Of a stretch of DNA of 64,000 bases, positions 60,285 to 64,000 are shown piece after piece. Below the pieces are notes generated by a model. The model was not told the origin of the DNA. It searched no databases and saw only the letters and a list, made by a program, of their open reading frames with translations. How positions within the stretch are numbered: the first letter of the stretch is position 1; every line of letters begins with the position of its first letter. The DNA lies in contig QEVV01000002.1 in NCBI GenBank assembly GCA_003228115.1, positions 434,001-498,000 on the forward strand, given 5' to 3'. The stretch is from Chloroflexota bacterium. GTDB lineage: Bacteria; Chloroflexota; Dehalococcoidia; Lucifugimonadales; SAR202-VII-2. The translations under genes and the position numbers were made by a program.

Positions 60285-61031
60285 CTAGGGGCGTGATCCC
60301 CGGCGTTGCATGTTGAACAGGTGAAGTGCATCGACGTCGTCTTCTGAACGGCGCAATTTGTAACGATGCACCATGAGGGCTGCGAAGAACAGGGCAAAGG
60401 ATAGCATGGAGACCATGAGCGTTAGCCCAATCGATGCCCCTATTTCGGAATCGGCGGATCGGCCAGGTCCAATAACCTTTTCTGGATGAGATAGGTTGCC
60501 CCACAACTCCACTGAGAAATAGACAAAGGGCGCTGTCAGCCCCGCCAGCACTCCCAGCACCGCTGCCGAGCGAGCGCCGCGTTCCCCTGGAGGCGAGTAG
60601 GCACGCAGTGCCAGGTAGGCCACTCCCATCAACCATAGGATGAGAAGGGTCGTGAGCATCGGCTCCCACGTCCACCAAGCGTTCCAGGTGGGCTTGGCCC
60701 AGATCGCGCCAGTGACGATGGTTAGGGTCAAGGCTAGTACTCCCACCTCGGCCGCAGCGTACGAGAGGGCGTCCCACCGCTGGCTCCGCTTCCACAGGTA
60801 CACGGCGCTGGTCACAAATAGGAGCCCGAAGATTGCCAGGCTGGCCAAGGCGACGGGGACGTGAAGGTACATGATCCGCTGCACCACGCCCTGATTGATC
60901 TCGGTGGGCACCCAGAAAAAGATCAAAACGAGGCTGGCCATGACCGAACTGGCAGAGAGGAGCAACAGCAACTCTCTCCGAGTGACCAGGGGCAGGCGTT
61001 TCTGTTGGAGGCTCGTGGTGAGCCTTGCCAT
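60285..61031 (-). CDS. ccmC: Cytochrome c maturation membrane protein CcmC
   Basis: The 248-residue protein has six helices and the CcmC haem-handling signature near residue 120: WAKPTWNAWWTWEPMLTTLL, a version of WGxxWxWDxRLT with Glu for Asp and Pro for Ala. Conserved haem-ligand His residues lie in MYLHVPVALA (about 55) and SHPEKVIGPG (about 185). CcmC loads haem onto CcmE in the periplasm. It sits between ccmB (4 bp) and ccmD (7 bp). The start has no strong Shine-Dalgarno, as expected for coupled genes. Confidence 0.93.
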   Translation of the reverse strand: MARLTTSLQQKRLPLVTRRELLLLLSASSVMASLVLIFFWVPTEINQGVVQRIMYLHVPVALASLAIFGLLFVTSAVYLWKRSQRWDALSYAAAEVGVLALTLTIVTGAIWAKPTWNAWWTWEPMLTTLLILWLMGVAYLALRAYSPPGERGARSAAVLGVLAGLTAPFVYFSVELWGNLSHPEKVIGPGRSADSEIGASIGLTLMVSMLSFALFFAALMVHRYKLRRSEDDVDALHLFNMQRRGSRP

Positions 61032-61035
61032 CGGT

Positions 61036-61689
61036 TTACTCCTCTAGCACATATTCAAAAAGAAAGGCGGCGACGACGAGGAACAGGATATCGAAAATCG
61101 CAACAAGTTGGAACCAACTGGCTGATGCCGCCCAACCCTCGCCTGCTAGGGCATTGCCCGTGACTTTCACCGCCCCAAGAAAGACCGGCACCGTCACCGG
61201 CATCAGAAGGAGCGGCAGCATGATGTCCCTTGACCGGGTATTGACTGCGGTAGCCGAGAAAACCGTTCCCACGGCGGCGAAACCCAGGGTGGACGCCAGT
61301 GATATTGCGATGAATGACGGCAGAAAGAAGGGAAGGTTGAAAAGAGCGGCAAACACAGGGTAGATCATGATTTCCATCAGGACCATAAACAGGAAGCTAG
61401 CCAGTAGCTTGCCCACATAAATGGCCTCTCGACCTGCCGGGGACAGGAGCAGACCGTCCATGGTCCCCTGCTCCTTTTCCATGACGAAACCTCGATTCAA
61501 TCCGAGCATTCCGGAAAAGGCAAAGGCCACCCAAACGATGCCGGGCGCAGTTACGGCAACCAGCTCGGGCGCTGGATCAAGGGCAAAGTTGAAGATGACC
61601 ACGACGAGCAGGGCGAAGATGAACAACGAGGCCACCACGTCGCGGGTGCGCAACTCTAGAAGAAGATCCTTCCACAAGATCGCTGCCAT
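61036..61689 (-). CDS. ccmB: Haem exporter protein CcmB
   Basis: The 217-residue protein has six hydrophobic helices and the CcmB start MAAILWKDLLLELRTRDVVA. The signature FVMEKEQGTMDGLLLSPAGR (about 70-90), a cytoplasmic loop that contacts CcmA, is clear. CcmB is the membrane part of the CcmAB ABC unit that releases holo-CcmE. The first 28 codons of the longer open frame (from 61773) overlap ccmA and carry no homology, so 61689 is used; the stop of ccmA is 17 bp before it. Confidence 0.92.
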   Translation of the reverse strand: MAAILWKDLLLELRTRDVVASLFIFALLVVVIFNFALDPAPELVAVTAPGIVWVAFAFSGMLGLNRGFVMEKEQGTMDGLLLSPAGREAIYVGKLLASFLFMVLMEIMIYPVFAALFNLPFFLPSFIAISLASTLGFAAVGTVFSATAVNTRSRDIMLPLLLMPVTVPVFLGAVKVTGNALAGEGWAASASWFQLVAIFDILFLVVAAFLFEYVLEE

Positions 61690-61706
61690 TGGCCTGAAGA
61701 AGCCGC

Positions 61707-62465
61707 TCACAACGTACTTCCCGTGAGAGCCATGTAGGTGGATCTCACCTCTGCGACCGTGACCCCTGCGCATTGCTCCAGGTAGGCTATGCGCCCATCG
61801 GCAAGAATGGCCACCTGGTCGCCTACGGCAAGGCCGCGCTCGAGGTTGTGGGTAGTCATGACCACGGTTCGCAAGGAATCGGAGCTAGGGGAACGCAGGG
61901 TGTGCTCCAACATCTCCACGGCCTCTGAATCGAGGCCCGACTCCGGCTCGTCCATCAACAGGATGATTGGGTCATGGAGCAGAGCTCTGGCTATGGACAC
62001 CCGCTTCTGCATGCCGTGAGAGAGCGTGCGGGCCTTGACCTCCAACCGGCGCTCCATCCCCAGCGCTGCCAGGCATTGAGCAATCTTCTCGTGAGGGCGC
62101 TTGAGGTCATACATGCGGGCGTAGAACGCAAGGTTTTCTCCAACCGTGAGATCTCCGTAGAGGAGCGGCTGGTGAGTGACTACACCAATGATCCGGCGCA
62201 CCGCCGGGGCGTTTCTCAAAGGGTCTATGCCGGCCACCCGAATCTCGCCGGATGTGGGTCGGGCTAGAGTGGCAAGGATTCTGAGGAGCGTCGTCTTCCC
62301 TGAGCCATTGGCGCCGAGGATCGTGAGGAACTGTCCCCAGGGAACCTCCAAGTCAATGCCCCTAAGCGCAGCCACTCTGCCAAAGGACTTCCGAACGTCC
62401 CGTGCCAGGACGGCCAATTGGCCCTTGTCTTGGGTCTCAGGCTTCAAGAGGGTCACTGCAGCCAT
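61707..62465 (-). CDS. ccmA: Haem exporter ATP-binding protein CcmA
   Basis: The 252-residue ATPase has Walker A GANGSGKTT (about 51-59), signature LSHGMQKRVSIARAL, Walker B ILLMDEPESGLD, and TTHNLERG as switch His. The Gln-loop (THQPLLYGDLTVGENL) matches CcmA rather than ordinary importers. It heads the ccmABCD operon for covalent haem attachment to c-type cytochromes, which shows this organism makes respiratory cytochrome c by system I. No ccmE, F, G or H are in the window. Confidence 0.94.
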   Translation of the reverse strand: MAAVTLLKPETQDKGQLAVLARDVRKSFGRVAALRGIDLEVPWGQFLTILGANGSGKTTLLRILATLARPTSGEIRVAGIDPLRNAPAVRRIIGVVTHQPLLYGDLTVGENLAFYARMYDLKRPHEKIAQCLAALGMERRLEVKARTLSHGMQKRVSIARALLHDPIILLMDEPESGLDSEAVEMLEHTLRSPSSDSLRTVVMTTHNLERGLAVGDQVAILADGRIAYLEQCAGVTVAEVRSTYMALTGSTL

Positions 62466-62781
62466 TCATGGCCCACGGCTTGGGAGGAACGGACGCGATG
62501 AGTAGGAGGAAAGAACTCGGATTCAGGATCTGCCCAGACTGAAAAACTTGCTGCTCGGTATTATGATGTGAGCGATTGCAATGGAAAGGGCTTTCTTTTC
62601 CTGCTGCAAGGTCATTGCTGTCCTTCATATACCTGCCTGACACCGTATACATGCTAAACGCATTCCTCGTGGGTGGTGCTTCATTTGCTTCCCCACCCTA
62701 TTATAGCGAGGCAGCGATGTTGGAGACCGGGCCTCAATCAAGGTGCTCGCGAGCGAGTCAATGCAAGGGAATTGTTGGAAC

Positions 62782-62799
62782 GTGTTGGAATACCAACAC
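62782..62799 (+). promoter_or_regulatory. Perfect inverted repeat, possible operator
   Basis: GTGTTGG-AATA-CCAACAC lies 15 bp upstream of a TTGACA -35 box. The arms match over 7 bases. Position and symmetry fit a dimeric regulator site; a structural hairpin is the other reading. Confidence 0.45.
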
Positions 62800-62814
62800 A
62801 GAGTGTGCTTTTGC

Positions 62815-62844
62815 TTGACACCTGGGAATTCCGGGCTCTAGTGT
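62815..62844 (+). promoter_or_regulatory. Candidate sigma70 promoter
   Basis: TTGACA (62815-62820), matching consensus exactly, and TAGTGT (62839-62844) are 18 bp apart, about 60 bases before the ATG at 62904. Confidence 0.5.
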
Positions 62845-62903
62845 TAGCAGGCTGGAGTGGGGGATTCGACGGGAAAAGGCTTAACAGCAAAGAGGAGGCT
62901 GAA

Positions 62904-63113
62904 ATGGCACTGACTCAATTGGCGGACACCGTTCAGACGATCAGAGAGGATGAGAAGGCGCGAGAGGCCATCGCCGCAGGCGAGACGGAACTCTGGGGCT
63001 CCTTCACTGAAGAAGAGCGACAGGCCTTGCAAGACTTGGCCCGGCGCGTAAGCAGTGGCCAAGGCATACCCAAGCACCAAGAGCGGAGCAAGAGTATTCT
63101 GCGGTGGCTGTAG
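62904..63113 (+). CDS. Small 69-residue protein, unknown
   Basis: The product MALTQLADTVQTIREDEKAR, EAIAAGETELWGSFTEEERQ then ALQDLARRVSSGQGIPKHQ... is acidic and helical, and ends in RWL. It is real by its GAGGAGG ribosome-binding site and promoter. The D/E-K-R-E-A-I-x-A-G-x-x-x-L-W-G-x-F-TEEERQAL-L pattern recalls precursor-leader and helix-turn-helix-like small proteins, but I cannot place it in a named family. The sensor kinase gene follows downstream on the same strand, which may be a regulatory link. Confidence 0.55.
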   Translation: MALTQLADTVQTIREDEKAREAIAAGETELWGSFTEEERQALQDLARRVSSGQGIPKHQERSKSILRWL

Positions 63114-63343
63114 GTTTGGGCGAGCGGCAGGGATTGGGGTGGATCTCGAGGTAGGCAGGAAGGAAGTTGGGCGCTATGTTGAGGAGCTCATCGACCGGCA
63201 CTGCGAAATCGAGGCCGCCGCGGCATATGTAAAGCACCTGCTCTCGATTCCCGGCATGGTACTTAGGGGGGGTTCTCATCGCAGCACTTACCTTGGGTAT
63301 CCGACGCTTGTCGGCGGCTTTCCAACTTGAGACGCCAACGGAA

Positions 63344-63973
63344 ATGGAAGAACTAGGGGAGGGGCCGAAGTCACGAGAGTCTCTTGCCGGTCAGGTTCGT
63401 CAAGCCGAACGGCACCGCTTGGCTCTGGAACTTCACGATGGGCCATTGCAGAGTCTGACCAGGGCATTCCTCCAGCTCGGGACTACGCCTGGGATTGAGC
63501 CAGCAATGGAGAGCCTGGATCAGGCGGTCAGAGAAATGCGGCTGCTGGTCCAGTTTGGTACCCCTCCAGGAGTGGCCGAAGACTTCGTTGGAACACTGGA
63601 GCGGTTGATCAAAACCACTGAAGACCTGTCGCAAATTGCCATGGTCTTTGGCGTTCAAGGGAATGAACGGCTGGAGTCCCTGCCGACCGAAAAGAAGGTA
63701 GCTCTTTATCGCGTGCTTCAAGAGGCGCTTTCAAACGTCGTAAGGCATTCGAAAGCCGCTGAGGCGGTGGTGAGGGTAGAAGCGGACCGCAGCAAGGCCC
63801 GGTTGGTGGTGCGAGACAATGGCGTTGGGTTTGATACAGCCCAGTCCATACAAGGCGGGCACTTCGGTCTACAGGGATTCAAGGCCAGAGCCGAGGCTGA
63901 GGGTGGCGCCTGTGACATCCAGTCCAAACCCGGAGCAGGTACCACAATTGCCTTTGAGATTCCCTATGAGTAA
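63344..63973 (+). CDS. Cytoplasmic sensor histidine kinase, NarL/DegS type (HisKA_3)
   Basis: The 209-residue protein has no membrane helix. Its dimerisation/phospho-acceptor helix ERHRLALELHDGPLQSLTRA (about 23-42) contains the HisKA_3 histidine, followed by the HATPase_c domain with VLQEALSNVVRHSKAAEAVV (N box), DNGVGFD (G1) and GHFGLQGFKARAEAEGG (G2). There is no sensory domain left on this protein. The ATG at 63344 is used; a TTG frame start at 63293 would add 17 residues. No response regulator is seen before the window end at 64000. Low-complexity, uninformative sequence lies between 63114 and 63343. Confidence 0.87.
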   Translation: MEELGEGPKSRESLAGQVRQAERHRLALELHDGPLQSLTRAFLQLGTTPGIEPAMESLDQAVREMRLLVQFGTPPGVAEDFVGTLERLIKTTEDLSQIAMVFGVQGNERLESLPTEKKVALYRVLQEALSNVVRHSKAAEAVVRVEADRSKARLVVRDNGVGFDTAQSIQGGHFGLQGFKARAEAEGGACDIQSKPGAGTTIAFEIPYE

Positions 63974-64000
63974 GCGACGGATGGGCGGCGACTGAGGCTT

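Larger units (their letters stand above)
62466..62903. other. 438-bp intergenic region with inverted repeat and promoter
   Basis: It separates the divergent ccm operon from a small-protein gene. It contains the 62782-62799 inverted repeat and the 62815-62844 promoter (both listed). No gene is recognised; the reading frame running through it into the 62904 gene has no independent support. Confidence 0.55.

Overview
The window is a high-GC bacterial chromosome segment with no phage, plasmid or insertion-sequence genes. Gene content points to Chloroflexota, most likely an uncultured Dehalococcoidia/SAR202-type lineage. This is inferred from the GT39-YYY fusion membrane protein, several amidohydrolase-2 paralogues, a Rieske oxygenase, a lone xanthine-dehydrogenase-type large subunit, an LLM flavoprotein and intergenic palindromic repeats. 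No rRNA or marker phylogeny was available to confirm it.

Layout. 1-7.3 kb is housekeeping: the 5' part of mfd, a Fur-family regulator overlapping a tandem UspA protein, a 1441-residue GT39-YYY membrane protein and the long ribosome hibernation factor. From 33.5 kb down to 8.7 kb nearly every gene is on the minus strand and forms an accessory catabolic block: seven intact hydantoinase/oxoprolinase B-type proteins (HyuB), one HyuB remnant, only two HyuA-type ATPase partners, an N-acyl-D-amino-acid deacylase, an amidohydrolase, a TauABC/SsuABC-like importer and a class IV aminotransferase. A tRNA-Ala(GGC) gene bounds it. 34-51 kb is mixed catabolic: D-2-hydroxyacid dehydrogenase, a peroxiredoxin-like protein with an in-frame UGA where Cys is expected, a PD-(D/E)XK-type DUF2161 protein, two tiny membrane proteins, a fumarate-reductase-like flavoprotein, a carboxyltransferase, an EamA transporter, three more amidohydrolases, an SDR, a Rieske oxygenase, a cyclase gene broken by a 62-bp tandem duplication, and three tandem SnoaL/NTF2-like proteins. 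51-64 kb holds a BNR-repeat protein, a xanthine-dehydrogenase-type Mo subunit, an LLM oxidoreductase, valS, a HAD hydrolase, a YihY membrane protein, the ccmABCD cytochrome c maturation operon and a small sensor kinase.

How the genes may work together (inference). The 25-kb block could import a cyclic amide or related amino-acid derivative through the ABC system, open or carboxylate it with HyuA/HyuB pairs, deacylate it, and hand the amino acid to the class IV aminotransferase. The unusual points are the 7:2 HyuB:HyuA ratio, one HyuB carrying an acetone-carboxylase-gamma-like zinc domain, and HyuB remains showing active duplication and decay. The most clear-cut hidden gene is the putative selenoprotein at 34962-35444: standard gene calling would truncate it, but its UGA sits at the redox position of a UxxC motif and is followed by a well-placed SECIS-like hairpin.
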